The notes under the pieces: generated by a model
Seen by the model: the letters and a program-made list of their open reading frames with translations, nothing else
What the model was told of the DNA's origin: nothing
Databases searched by the model: none
Source: CALAZP01 sp041164265
GTDB lineage: Bacteria > Bacteroidota > Bacteroidia > Chitinophagales > Saprospiraceae
Assembly: GCA_041164265.1 (NCBI GenBank)
Contig: JBEAPR010000045.1
Coordinates: forward strand, 7,133 to 71,132
Reading direction: 5' to 3'
DNA: 64,000 nt
Made by a program: the position numbers and the translations under genes
Part shown: piece by piece, positions 8,278 to 15,727 of the stretch
How positions within the stretch are numbered: position 1 is the first letter of the stretch
Layout of the letters: every line of letters begins with the position of its first letter

Positions 8278-8724
8278 ATGGAACTTCATAATCTACGACC
8301 TGCTCAAGGTGCGGTTAAGGCAAGAAAAAGAATAGCTAGAGGCCAAGGTGCTGGTAGTGGTGGAACTGCAACAAGAGGACATAAAGGAGCCAAGTCAAGA
8401 GCTGGTCACTCTACTAAGAGAAATTTCGAAGGTGGTCAAATGCCCCTGCAGATGAGGTTGCCTAAGCGGGGATTTAACAATCCTAATAGGGTGACATTCG
8501 TTCCTTTAAATGTCGAAAGACTTCAGGTAATTAGTGAAAAATTCAAAACTGATACGCTTTCTCTTCAATCACTTATCGAGTTCAATATTATTGGAAAGAA
8601 TGATAAGGTAAAAATTCTTGGTAGAGGTGAAATAAAAGCTAAATTATCTGTAGAAGCTCACGCTATATCTGGTTCAGCTAAAGAAGCTATTGAAGGTGCA
8701 GGAGGATCGATCACGCTTGTTTAA
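8278..8724 (+). CDS. rplO: 50S ribosomal protein uL15
   Basis: 148 residues. The N-terminal glycine- and basic-rich extension is typical (ARKRIARGQGAGSGGTATRG, HKGAKSRAGHSTKRNFEGGQ). The globular end includes VKILGRGEIKAKLSVEAHA and a final GGSITLV. uL15 stabilises the 23S rRNA core. Nine bases separate it from secY. Confidence 0.97.
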   Translation: MELHNLRPAQGAVKARKRIARGQGAGSGGTATRGHKGAKSRAGHSTKRNFEGGQMPLQMRLPKRGFNNPNRVTFVPLNVERLQVISEKFKTDTLSLQSLIEFNIIGKNDKVKILGRGEIKAKLSVEAHAISGSAKEAIEGAGGSITLV

Positions 8725-8733
8725 TTTATACTG

Positions 8734-10113
8734 ATGAAAAAATTTATAACAACACTTCAAAATATCTGGAAAATCAAAGAGTTAAGAACTAGAATTCTTT
8801 TAACTCTTGGTTTGCTTCTGGTATTCCGTTTCGGTTCCTATGTTGTATTACCTGGGGTTATCCCGTCAGTATTGGAAAATGCAACTCAGAATCAATCTTC
8901 TCCTAATGATTTGTTGGGTTTAATTAATGTTTTTACTGGTGGTGCTTTTAACAATGCTGCAATCATGGCGTTGGGCATCATGCCATATATCACAGCTTCT
9001 ATCATCATCCAGCTGATGGGTTTTGCTGTTCCTTATTTTCAGCGACTACAACAGAAGGAAGGTGAATCGGGACGAAAAAAGTTAAATCAGATTACTCGTT
9101 TGCTAACGGTGGCTATTACCTTGGTTCAAGGTGGCGGTTATCTAACCTATATCAATAGTTTAGGTGCTGTAGATCCTACAGTTCCATCAGGAGTATTTTG
9201 GTTATCAAATATCATTATTCTGAGTGCGGGTACAGTTTTTGCTATGTGGTTGGGAGAAAGAATTACCGATAAGGGTATAGGTAATGGAGTTTCTCTTTTA
9301 ATTACCGTTGGTATTATAGCCTCTTTACCTAGTGCTTTAATTTTCGAATTACAATCACAGATTGCGAATAACGGATTTATCATTTTTGTTTTAGAAATGG
9401 CCGTTTTATTTATCGTTGTAGTCTTAACAGTTGCTATCGTTCAAGGAGTAAGAAAAATTCCTATACAGTTTGCCAAAAGAATGGTAGGTAGAGGAAATTC
9501 TCAAATTCCAGTGGCTGGTTCCAGAGATTATATTCCTTTAAAAGTTAATGCTGCCGGGGTAATGCCTATTATTTTTGCCCAAGCATTGATGTTTTTGCCG
9601 GCAACTATTGCTCAGTTCTTATCAGGAGATGGCTCTGATCTAACAGCTAGTCCTTTTTTGAGAGCGCTCAATGATTTTACTTCAGCTCCTTACAATATCA
9701 TTTATTACATATTGGTAGTGTTATTCACTTATGTGTATACTGCTTTATTGGTAAATCCTCAGCAATATTCTGAATATTTGAAGCGACAAAACGCATTCAT
9801 TCCCGGTATTAAACCTGGAAAGCCTACTGCTGATTTTATTGATTCTGTTACTACAAGAATTACGCTACCAGGATCAATTTTCCTCGGAATCATTGCCATT
9901 TTGCCTGCTTTTGCAGCCGCTTTTGGTGTAAACATTGCATTTGCTATGTTTTTCGGTGGAACTTCTTTATTGATTTTAGTTGGTGTTGTTTTGGACACGC
10001 TACAGCAGATTGAAAGTCATCTATTGATGAGAAGATATGATGGTTTGGTTAAATCTGGTAAAATACAGGGAAGAAGTAGCAGTAGAATGCAGGGAATTGG
10101 TGCTGGAATGTAA
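8734..10113 (+). CDS. secY: Preprotein translocase channel subunit SecY
   Basis: 459 residues with ten predicted transmembrane helices; forms the SecYEG channel in the inner membrane. Recognised by the first helix (RILLTLGLLLVFRFGSYVVL), the plug-region segment GLINVFTGGAFNNAAIMALG, the cytosolic loop PIQFAKRMVGRGNSQIPVAG and the C-terminal loop RQNAFIPGIKPGKPTADFI. It exports the signal-peptide proteins encoded later in the window, including T9SS components. Full length, in the standard place after rplO. Confidence 0.98.
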   Translation: MKKFITTLQNIWKIKELRTRILLTLGLLLVFRFGSYVVLPGVIPSVLENATQNQSSPNDLLGLINVFTGGAFNNAAIMALGIMPYITASIIIQLMGFAVPYFQRLQQKEGESGRKKLNQITRLLTVAITLVQGGGYLTYINSLGAVDPTVPSGVFWLSNIIILSAGTVFAMWLGERITDKGIGNGVSLLITVGIIASLPSALIFELQSQIANNGFIIFVLEMAVLFIVVVLTVAIVQGVRKIPIQFAKRMVGRGNSQIPVAGSRDYIPLKVNAAGVMPIIFAQALMFLPATIAQFLSGDGSDLTASPFLRALNDFTSAPYNIIYYILVVLFTYVYTALLVNPQQYSEYLKRQNAFIPGIKPGKPTADFIDSVTTRITLPGSIFLGIIAILPAFAAAFGVNIAFAMFFGGTSLLILVGVVLDTLQQIESHLLMRRYDGLVKSGKIQGRSSSRMQGIGAGM

Positions 10114-10119
10114 AAAGTA

Positions 10120-10141
10120 AAAAACTCCAAAGGGAGTTTTT
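10120..10141 (+). terminator. Weak terminator or attenuator hairpin after secY
   Basis: A perfect inverted repeat, AAAAACTCC (10120-10128) and GGAGTTTTT (10133-10141), with loop AAAG, lies seven bases after the secY stop. Only four G:C pairs and five terminal Ts make it weak. It may reduce rather than stop transcription into map. The promoter before infA would compensate for such a reduction downstream. Confidence 0.5.
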
Positions 10142-10156
10142 AATATTAATCGGTCA

Positions 10157-10960
10157 ATGGTTTATTACAAGACGGAAGAAGAGATTGAGTTAATAAGAGT
10201 TAGTTGCTTAATAGTAAGTAAGGTTCTAGCTCATGTGGGGTCACTCATTCGTCCTGGTATATCAGCTGATAAACTAGACCTGGAAGCTGAAACATTAATT
10301 AGAGATCATGGGGCTGTTCCTTCATTCAAAGGATATGGAGGATTCCCAGCTACATTGTGTGTATCTGTCAATGAGGTCGTTGTTCATGGAATTCCTAAAA
10401 AAAATCAATTTTTTGAGGAATCAGACATCATTTCAGTGGATTGTGGTGCTTATTTGAATGGTTTTCACGGAGACTCCGCTTATACTTTTGTAATGAAAGG
10501 TGCTTCTTCTGATGTGATTCAACTTTGTGAGGTAACTCATCAATCTCTGTATAAAGGGATAAGTGCTGCAATGGAGGGGAACAGATTAGGTGATATTGGT
10601 CATGCTATTCAATATCTTACTGAGGGACAGCACGGTTATGGAGTAGTTAGGGATTTAGTAGGTCATGGTGTAGGTAGAGAATTACATGAGTCTCCTCAGG
10701 TTCCTAATTACGGAAGAAGGGGAAGAGGGTTAAAATTGAAAGAAGGGTTGGTTATAGCTATTGAACCAATGATTAATTTGGGTAGATATACTGTGGAAAC
10801 GGCTCCTGATAACTGGTCCATTATCACCAGTGACCGAAAAGTTTCTGCCCATTATGAACATACAGTGGCTGTAGGGAAAGGTAAAGCAGATATTCTTTCT
10901 GATCATTCTATGCTTTACGAAACGGTGGCTTCAAACGATAACCTTTTTTTAATAAAATAA
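10157..10960 (+). CDS. map: Methionine aminopeptidase, type I
   Basis: 267 residues. Removes the initiator methionine from nascent proteins in the cytosol using two metal ions. The five metal ligands are visible in their usual contexts: the two aspartates of DCGAYLNGFHGDSAYTF, the histidine of LVGHGVGRELHESPQ, the glutamate of AIEPMINLG and the glutamate of HYEHTVAV. It stands between secY and infA, as in many Bacteroidota. Start ATG 10157 gives the family's normal N-terminus. Confidence 0.97.
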   Translation: MVYYKTEEEIELIRVSCLIVSKVLAHVGSLIRPGISADKLDLEAETLIRDHGAVPSFKGYGGFPATLCVSVNEVVVHGIPKKNQFFEESDIISVDCGAYLNGFHGDSAYTFVMKGASSDVIQLCEVTHQSLYKGISAAMEGNRLGDIGHAIQYLTEGQHGYGVVRDLVGHGVGRELHESPQVPNYGRRGRGLKLKEGLVIAIEPMINLGRYTVETAPDNWSIITSDRKVSAHYEHTVAVGKGKADILSDHSMLYETVASNDNLFLIK

Positions 10961-10966
10961 TTTTCC

Positions 10967-10974
10967 TAAATTTG
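10967..10974 (+). promoter_or_regulatory. Promoter -7 box for infA
   Basis: TAAATTTG matches the Bacteroidota -7 consensus TAnnTTTG and lies 20 bases before the infA start, in the only sizeable gap of this part of the operon. No clear TTTG -33 box is seen at the usual distance. It suggests that infA to rplQ can be transcribed separately from the upstream genes. Confidence 0.5.
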
Positions 10975-10993
10975 CACCTCATTTGAAAAATAT

Positions 10994-11212
10994 ATGTCAA
11001 AAAAGAACTTAATAAAGCAAGACGGTATTATTGAAGAGGCTTTGTCCAATGCAATGTTTAGGGTAAGATTGGAGAATGATCATGAAATCATTGCTACCAT
11101 AAGTGGTAAAATGAGAATGAATTATATCAGAATTTTACCTGGTGATAAAGTTTCGGTAGAAATGTCGCCTTATGATTTAAGTAGAGGTAGAATAACTTAT
11201 AGATACAAATAG
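10994..11212 (+). CDS. infA: Translation initiation factor IF-1
   Basis: 72 residues, the canonical IF-1 length. Single OB-fold with KQDGIIEEALSNAMFRVRLE, GKMRMNYIRILPGDKVSVEM and SPYDLSRGRITYRYK. IF-1 occupies the 30S A site during initiation. A promoter-like box lies just upstream and rpmJ starts 18 bases downstream. Confidence 0.98.
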   Translation: MSKKNLIKQDGIIEEALSNAMFRVRLENDHEIIATISGKMRMNYIRILPGDKVSVEMSPYDLSRGRITYRYK

Positions 11213-11230
11213 TAATAAACAGATAATAAA

Positions 11231-11347
11231 ATGAAAGTAAGAGCATCTGTAAAGAAGAGAACCGCTGATTGTAAGGTGGTTAAAAGGAATGGAAAGGTTT
11301 ATATCATTAACAAGAAAAACCCTAAGCTCAAGCAGCGTCAAGGATAA
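11231..11347 (+). CDS. rpmJ: 50S ribosomal protein bL36, zinc-free form
   Basis: 38 residues from ATG 11231 to TAA 11345-11347. Begins MKVRASVKKRTADCKVVKR and ends KKNPKLKQRQG, a clear bL36. The zinc-binding form has three cysteines and a histidine; only Cys14 remains here, so the zinc site is absent. This is the form I recall from other Bacteroidota. It lies between infA and rpsM as expected. Confidence 0.95.
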   Translation: MKVRASVKKRTADCKVVKRNGKVYIINKKNPKLKQRQG

Positions 11348-11369
11348 AATAACATTCAAATAATAAGCT

Positions 11370-11747
11370 ATGGCTCGAATTGCAGGAAACGACTTGCCCA
11401 GAAATAAAAGAGGCGTTATCGGTTTAACCTACATCTATGGTATTGGCCCTAGTAGGGCTAAGGCGATTTTAAATTCTTTAGGTATAAGCGAGGATACCAA
11501 AATACAAGATTGGACTGACGACAATGTTAAAGAAATATCTAATGCCATTACCAATGGTTATAAAGTAGAGGGTGAATTGAGATCGGAGGTGCAGACCAAC
11601 ATTAAGCGTTTGATGGATATTGGGTGTTACCGAGGATTGAGACATAGAAAGGGACTTCCGTTAAGAGGGCAGAGGACCCAAACTAATGCTAGAACCAGAA
11701 AGGGAAAGCGTAAGACAGTTGCGAATAAAAAGAAAGCAACTAAGTAA
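11370..11747 (+). CDS. rpsM: 30S ribosomal protein uS13
   Basis: 125 residues. Starts MARIAGNDLPRNKRGVIGLT, has the helix-two-turns-helix region IYGIGPSRAKAILNSLGI and the basic tail HRKGLPLRGQRTQTNARTRK that contacts tRNA in the P site. uS13 also bridges the 30S head to the 50S subunit. First of the alpha-operon ribosomal proteins here, 22 bases after rpmJ. Confidence 0.98.
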   Translation: MARIAGNDLPRNKRGVIGLTYIYGIGPSRAKAILNSLGISEDTKIQDWTDDNVKEISNAITNGYKVEGELRSEVQTNIKRLMDIGCYRGLRHRKGLPLRGQRTQTNARTRKGKRKTVANKKKATK

Positions 11748-11771
11748 TTGATTTGATAAACTAATGATAAG

Positions 11772-12161
11772 ATGGCAAAAGCTACAAAAAAGGTAAAAAA
11801 ACGTAATGTTAAAGTCGATGCCCAAGGGTATGCTTACATTACTGCTAGTTTTAATAACTTAATTATCTCTTTGACGAATAAGCAAGGGCAGGTTATTTCT
11901 TGGTCTTCTGCTGGCAAGTCAGGTTTCAGAGGTTCTAAGAAGAATACTCCATATGCTGCTCAGATAGCGGCAACTGACGCTGCGAAAACAGCTTTGGATG
12001 CTGGGTTAAAGTCAGTTGAGGTATTTGTTAAAGGCCCTGGAGCGGGTAGAGAGGCTGCGATTAGAGCCGTTGATGCAGCAGGTATTAGAGTAAGCACGAT
12101 AAAGGATGTTACTCCTATCCCACATAACGGTTGTCGTCCTCCAAAGCGTAGAAGAGTTTAA
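11772..12161 (+). CDS. rpsK: 30S ribosomal protein uS11
   Basis: 129 residues. Contains AYITASFNNLIISLTNKQGQ, SAGKSGFRGSKKNTPYAAQ and the C-terminal signature DVTPIPHNGCRPPKRRRV. uS11 lies on the 30S platform near the Shine-Dalgarno helix binding region. The asparagine-glycine pair of PHNG, which can form an isoaspartate in E. coli, is present. Confidence 0.98.
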   Translation: MAKATKKVKKRNVKVDAQGYAYITASFNNLIISLTNKQGQVISWSSAGKSGFRGSKKNTPYAAQIAATDAAKTALDAGLKSVEVFVKGPGAGREAAIRAVDAAGIRVSTIKDVTPIPHNGCRPPKRRRV

Positions 12162-12186
12162 TTAAAAAAGAAGTAAATATTCCATC

Positions 12187-12798
12187 ATGGCCAGATATAC
12201 AGGACCTAAAACTAAAAAAGCAAGATCGTTCGGTGAGCCTATTTTTGGGTTTAGCAAAAGTTTTGAAAAGAAAAAGTATCCTCCGGGACAACATGGTAAT
12301 AGTAGAAGAAAGAAACAAAAGTCTGACTATGCTCTTCAGTTGATGGAAAAGCAAAAGGCTAAATACACCTATGGTGTTTTGGAGCGTCAGTTCAGAAGGA
12401 CTTTTGACAAAGCAAACAGAAGCAAAGGAGTAACTGGTGAAGTCTTGCTTCAGCTTTTGGAAGCTAGATTAGACAATACTGTTTTCCGTATGGGATTGGC
12501 TCCAACAAGAAGAGCTGCTAGGCAATTGGTTAGCCACAAACATATTTCTGTAAACGGAGTAGTTACCAATATTCCTTCTTTTCAATTGAAGCCAGATGAT
12601 GTGGTGTCTGTGAGAAGCAAATCAAAGGGTATTGATGTGATACAAGATACTGCCAAAAATAAATCTGACGTACGTAAATTCTCTTGGTTAGAATTCAGTC
12701 CTGACAAGTTAGAAGGTAAGTTTATCGCCTTCCCTGAAAGAGATTCTATTCCCGAGAAAATAAATGAGCAGTTGATTGTCGAATTATACTCTAAGTAA
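12187..12798 (+). CDS. rpsD: 30S ribosomal protein uS4
   Basis: 203 residues. Begins MARYTGPKTKKARSFGEP, has the S4-domain segment LEARLDNTVFRMGLAPTRRA and LVSHKHISVNGVVTNIPSF. uS4 is a primary 16S rRNA-binding assembly protein. In E. coli it represses the alpha operon by binding a pseudoknot in that mRNA; the unusual structured spacer downstream of rpoA is a possible target here, which is only speculation. Confidence 0.98.
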   Translation: MARYTGPKTKKARSFGEPIFGFSKSFEKKKYPPGQHGNSRRKKQKSDYALQLMEKQKAKYTYGVLERQFRRTFDKANRSKGVTGEVLLQLLEARLDNTVFRMGLAPTRRAARQLVSHKHISVNGVVTNIPSFQLKPDDVVSVRSKSKGIDVIQDTAKNKSDVRKFSWLEFSPDKLEGKFIAFPERDSIPEKINEQLIVELYSK

Positions 12799-12834
12799 TA
12801 TCAATCAATTGACCAAATAATAAAATACCAATAC

Positions 12835-13836
12835 ATGAATATTCTTAACTTTTATAAGCCCGATAAAATCGTTATGCAGAAAGCAAATGATTTTGAGGGA
12901 ACCTTCGAATTCAAGCCCTTAGAACCTGGGTTTGGTCAAACCATAGGTAACTCACTAAGGAGGGTGTTATTATCTTCCTTAGAAGGTTTTTCTATTACTG
13001 CTGTGCGAATTGCAGGAGTGGAACACGAATTCGGAACGATAAAGGGGGTAGTAGAAGATGTAGTTGATATTGTTTTGAACTTAAAACAAGTTCGATTGAA
13101 GCAAATGATGGGTGGAGATGAAATCTCCTCTGAAAAGATTTATTTGCAAGTAGGTGGTAAAGACACCTTGACTGCTGGAGAAATTGAAAATAGTACCAAT
13201 GTATTTAAGGTAATGAATCCTGAGCTAGTGATTTGTAATATGGAACCTTCTGTCAGTTTGGAAATTGAATTAACAATTACCAAGGGAAGGGGCTATGTTG
13301 CCGCAGATGATAATTTACCCAAAGATGCCCCTATTGGAGTTATTCCAGTTGATGCTATCTATACTCCTATTAAGAACGTTTCCTACAAGGTGGAGAACAC
13401 AAGAGTAGGTCAGCGAACTGACTATGAAAAATTGACTATTGATCTCAAAACTGACGGAACTATTCATCCAGATGAAGCGATTAAAGAGGCATCGAGGATT
13501 TTGATTCAGCATTTGATGTTAATCACCGATGAAAATATCACTTTCGATGATGCAACTACTGCTCAGGAGGACATCGTAGATGAGTTTACTTTACACATGC
13601 GTAAACTATTGAAGACTTCTCTTGAAGATTTAGATTTGTCTGTTAGGGCTTATAATTGTTTGAAGGCTGCTAAAATCAATTCCCTTTCTGAATTAGTTAA
13701 GTACGACACCCACGAGTTATTGAAATTTAGAAATTTCGGTAAGAAATCACTAGTGGAAATCGAAGAACTTTTGCAAGAAAAGGGATTAAGTTTCGGAATG
13801 GATCTTGCTAAATTTAAATTAGACGAAGAAAATTAA
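12835..13836 (+). CDS. rpoA: RNA polymerase alpha subunit
   Basis: 333 residues. The N-terminal assembly domain (about 1-235) has PGFGQTIGNSLRRVLLSSL and ITAVRIAGVEHEFGTIKGV; the C-terminal domain (about 255-320), which binds UP-element DNA and activators, has LEDLDLSVRAYNCLKAAKI and LLKFRNFGKKSLVEIEELL. It dimerises to nucleate the polymerase core. Unusually, 129 bases separate it from rplQ, and that gap contains three consecutive hairpins. Confidence 0.98.
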   Translation: MNILNFYKPDKIVMQKANDFEGTFEFKPLEPGFGQTIGNSLRRVLLSSLEGFSITAVRIAGVEHEFGTIKGVVEDVVDIVLNLKQVRLKQMMGGDEISSEKIYLQVGGKDTLTAGEIENSTNVFKVMNPELVICNMEPSVSLEIELTITKGRGYVAADDNLPKDAPIGVIPVDAIYTPIKNVSYKVENTRVGQRTDYEKLTIDLKTDGTIHPDEAIKEASRILIQHLMLITDENITFDDATTAQEDIVDEFTLHMRKLLKTSLEDLDLSVRAYNCLKAAKINSLSELVKYDTHELLKFRNFGKKSLVEIEELLQEKGLSFGMDLAKFKLDEEN

Positions 13837-13846
13837 AAGTGTTAAT

Positions 13847-13923
13847 GGGATTTAGGTTGGCAAATCCCTACTATTATTCATAAGTAATTACTGAATAATT
13901 ACCTGTAGCTTCCCAACCAGCTA
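13847..13923 (+). ncRNA. Putative structured mRNA element between rpoA and rplQ
   Basis: Three inverted repeats follow each other. Hairpin A: GGGATTT (13847-13853) with AAATCCC (13862-13868), loop AGGTTGGC. Hairpin B: GTAATTA (13884-13890) with TAATTAC (13896-13902), loop CTGAA. Hairpin C: TAGCT (13906-13910) with AGCTA (13919-13923), loop TCCCAACC. GGTTGG in loop A is the exact complement of CCAACC in loop C, so the two loops could kiss. None has a T-tract, so they do not look like terminators. A regulatory role for rplQ expression is an inference. Confidence 0.5.
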
Positions 13924-13965
13924 TAATAAAAGGTAGTGAAAGGTGTTGCTTAAAATATTTATTAA

Positions 13966-14508
13966 ATGAGACACGGTAAGACTTTTAATCATTTAGGAAG
14001 GAAGTCCGCTCATCGTAAAGCGCTACTAAAAAATCTTGCATGTTCTTTAATTGAGCACAAGAGAATTACTACAACTCTTGCTAAAGCAAAGGCACTTAGG
14101 GTATACATTGAGCCCTTATTAACCAAGTCAAAGAAAAACGACACCCACTCCAGGAGAGTTGTTTTTAGTTATTTACAAAACAAAGAAGCTATCAAAGAAT
14201 TATTCGGCCCAATTGCTGAAAAAATTGGAGATAGACCAGGTGGTTACGTTAGAGTAATTAGAATCGGGTTCAGACGAACTGACGGTTCTGAAATGGCCAT
14301 GATAGAATTAGTTGATTTCAACGAAGTTTACAACCAAGGTGCAGACTCAGGAAAGTCATCAAAGAGAAAGAGAAGACGTGGTGGTTCTGGTAAAAGTACT
14401 TCATCGGTTGATTCAACCACTGCAGTAGAAGAAAATACTGAAAGAGTGGAAACTGCCGAAGAGGAAATTACGGAAAATGTTAAAAATTCCGAAGAAGAGG
14501 AAAAATAA
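13966..14508 (+). CDS. rplQ: 50S ribosomal protein bL17 with long acidic tail
   Basis: 180 residues; E. coli bL17 has 127. The core is standard (RHGKTFNHLGRKSAHRKALL, KRITTTLAKAKALRVYIEPL, RPGGYVRVIRIGFRRTDGSE). From about residue 122 comes a low-complexity extension: first basic and serine/glycine-rich (SSKRKRRRGGSGKS), then strongly acidic (TAEEEITENVKNSEEEEK). bL17 lies near the tunnel exit, so the tail could project there; this is inference. Last gene of the superoperon, followed by a strong terminator. Confidence 0.96.
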   Translation: MRHGKTFNHLGRKSAHRKALLKNLACSLIEHKRITTTLAKAKALRVYIEPLLTKSKKNDTHSRRVVFSYLQNKEAIKELFGPIAEKIGDRPGGYVRVIRIGFRRTDGSEMAMIELVDFNEVYNQGADSGKSSKRKRRRGGSGKSTSSVDSTTAVEENTERVETAEEEITENVKNSEEEEK

Positions 14509-14529
14509 ACATTAAAGTTTCTAAATTTC

Positions 14530-14560
14530 AAAAAGCGCTTCACTAAGAAGCGCTTTTTTT
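14530..14560 (+). terminator. Rho-independent terminator after rplQ
   Basis: Inverted repeat AAAAAGCGCTT (14530-14540) and AAGCGCTTTTT (14548-14558) with a 7-base loop, running into seven Ts (14554-14560). It lies 21 bases after the rplQ stop and ends the ribosomal transcription unit. Confidence 0.9.
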
Positions 14561-14567
14561 ATATTTG
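14560..14567 (+). promoter_or_regulatory. Promoter -7 box for carA
   Basis: TATATTTG fits TAnnTTTG exactly and begins at the last T of the rplQ terminator. Transcription would start near 14573-14575, which falls inside the longest possible carA frame and so favours the internal ATG at 14590 as the start. No TTTG -33 box is evident. Confidence 0.55.
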
Positions 14568-14589
14568 CATGAATTTGAAAAATAATTTC

Positions 14590-15693
14590 ATGACTACTAC
14601 AGAAAACAAAACTGCCATTCTTCTTTTGGATGATGGGACAGTATTTCAAGGGTGGGCAGCTGGAAAGGTGGGTACTGCTACTGGAGAAATTTGTTTCAAT
14701 ACCGGAATGACTGGATATCAAGAGATTTTTACTGATCCTTCTTATTTTGGGCAATTAATGGTTATGACCAGTGTCCATATCGGTAATTATGGAATTCATC
14801 AAAATGAAAGTGAATCTGATTCTATTAAGATTGCTGGTTTAATCTGTAAGGATTTCAATATTGAACCTTCTAGACAATTGGCTAATAATAATATTCAGCA
14901 ATATTTTGAAAATTATCAATTGGTTGGTATTTGCGGTATTGATACTCGGGCATTAGTCCGTAAAATACGTTCAAAGGGTGCCATGAATGGGATCATTAGC
15001 TCAGAAGAGCTCAATATAGAAGTCTTAAAAGCTAAATTAAAGGAGGTCCCCTCAATGGAGGGTTTAGAGCTGGCTTCGAAAGTGAGCACTAATACGAGTT
15101 ATACCATCGGGGATGAAGAGGCACCTTTGCGTGTAGCAGTATTGGATTTTGGTGTGAAAAAGCACATATTGGAATATCTGGCCGAGAGAGGCTGTTATCT
15201 AAAAGTTTTTCCTGGAAATACTTCTTTAGAGGAAATGAAAGCATTTCAACCGCATGGATATTTTATGAGTAATGGCCCTGGTGATCCTGCTGCTATGGAC
15301 TACGCTGTAGATACTGCTAAAGCCATTATGGAAGAGGATCAACCTTTATTTGGAATTTGTTTGGGACATCAATTATTAGCTTTAGCAGCTGGTATTCCCA
15401 CTTATAAAATGCATCATGGTCATAGAGGGATTAACCATCCCGTAAAAAACCTGAAAACTGGAAAAAGTGAAATAACCAGTCAGAATCATGGTTTTGGTGT
15501 CAGTCCTGAAGCGATTGAAGCCAACAAGGATAAAGTCGAGGTTACCCATATTAATTTGAATGATCAAACCGTTGAGGGGATTAAAATTAGGGGTAAAAAA
15601 GCTTTTTCTGTGCAATATCATCCAGAAGCTTCTCCAGGTCCACATGATGCGTGGTATTTATTTGATGACTTTATTTCATTATTGCGTTCTTAA
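14590..15693 (+). CDS. carA: Carbamoyl-phosphate synthase small subunit (glutaminase)
   Basis: 367 residues from ATG 14590; an in-frame ATG at 14569 would add seven residues but overlaps the predicted promoter. The protein hydrolyses glutamine and passes ammonia to CarB for pyrimidine and arginine synthesis. N-terminal CarA domain (AILLLDDGTVFQGWAAGKVG, FNTGMTGYQEIFTDPSY); C-terminal class I amidotransferase with nucleophile Cys257 in FGICLGHQ and His344/Glu346 in QYHPEA. carB is not nearby. Confidence 0.96.
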   Translation: MTTTENKTAILLLDDGTVFQGWAAGKVGTATGEICFNTGMTGYQEIFTDPSYFGQLMVMTSVHIGNYGIHQNESESDSIKIAGLICKDFNIEPSRQLANNNIQQYFENYQLVGICGIDTRALVRKIRSKGAMNGIISSEELNIEVLKAKLKEVPSMEGLELASKVSTNTSYTIGDEEAPLRVAVLDFGVKKHILEYLAERGCYLKVFPGNTSLEEMKAFQPHGYFMSNGPGDPAAMDYAVDTAKAIMEEDQPLFGICLGHQLLALAAGIPTYKMHHGHRGINHPVKNLKTGKSEITSQNHGFGVSPEAIEANKDKVEVTHINLNDQTVEGIKIRGKKAFSVQYHPEASPGPHDAWYLFDDFISLLRS

Positions 15694-15727
15694 TCAAACG
15701 AAAAATTAACTTTATAAATCTACTAAC

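Noticed and set aside
1292..9998. Antisense frames of 60-110 codons over rplB, rpsS, rplE, rplF, rpsE and secY
   Set aside because: Opposite to well-known ribosomal genes, with biased composition and no recognisable domains.
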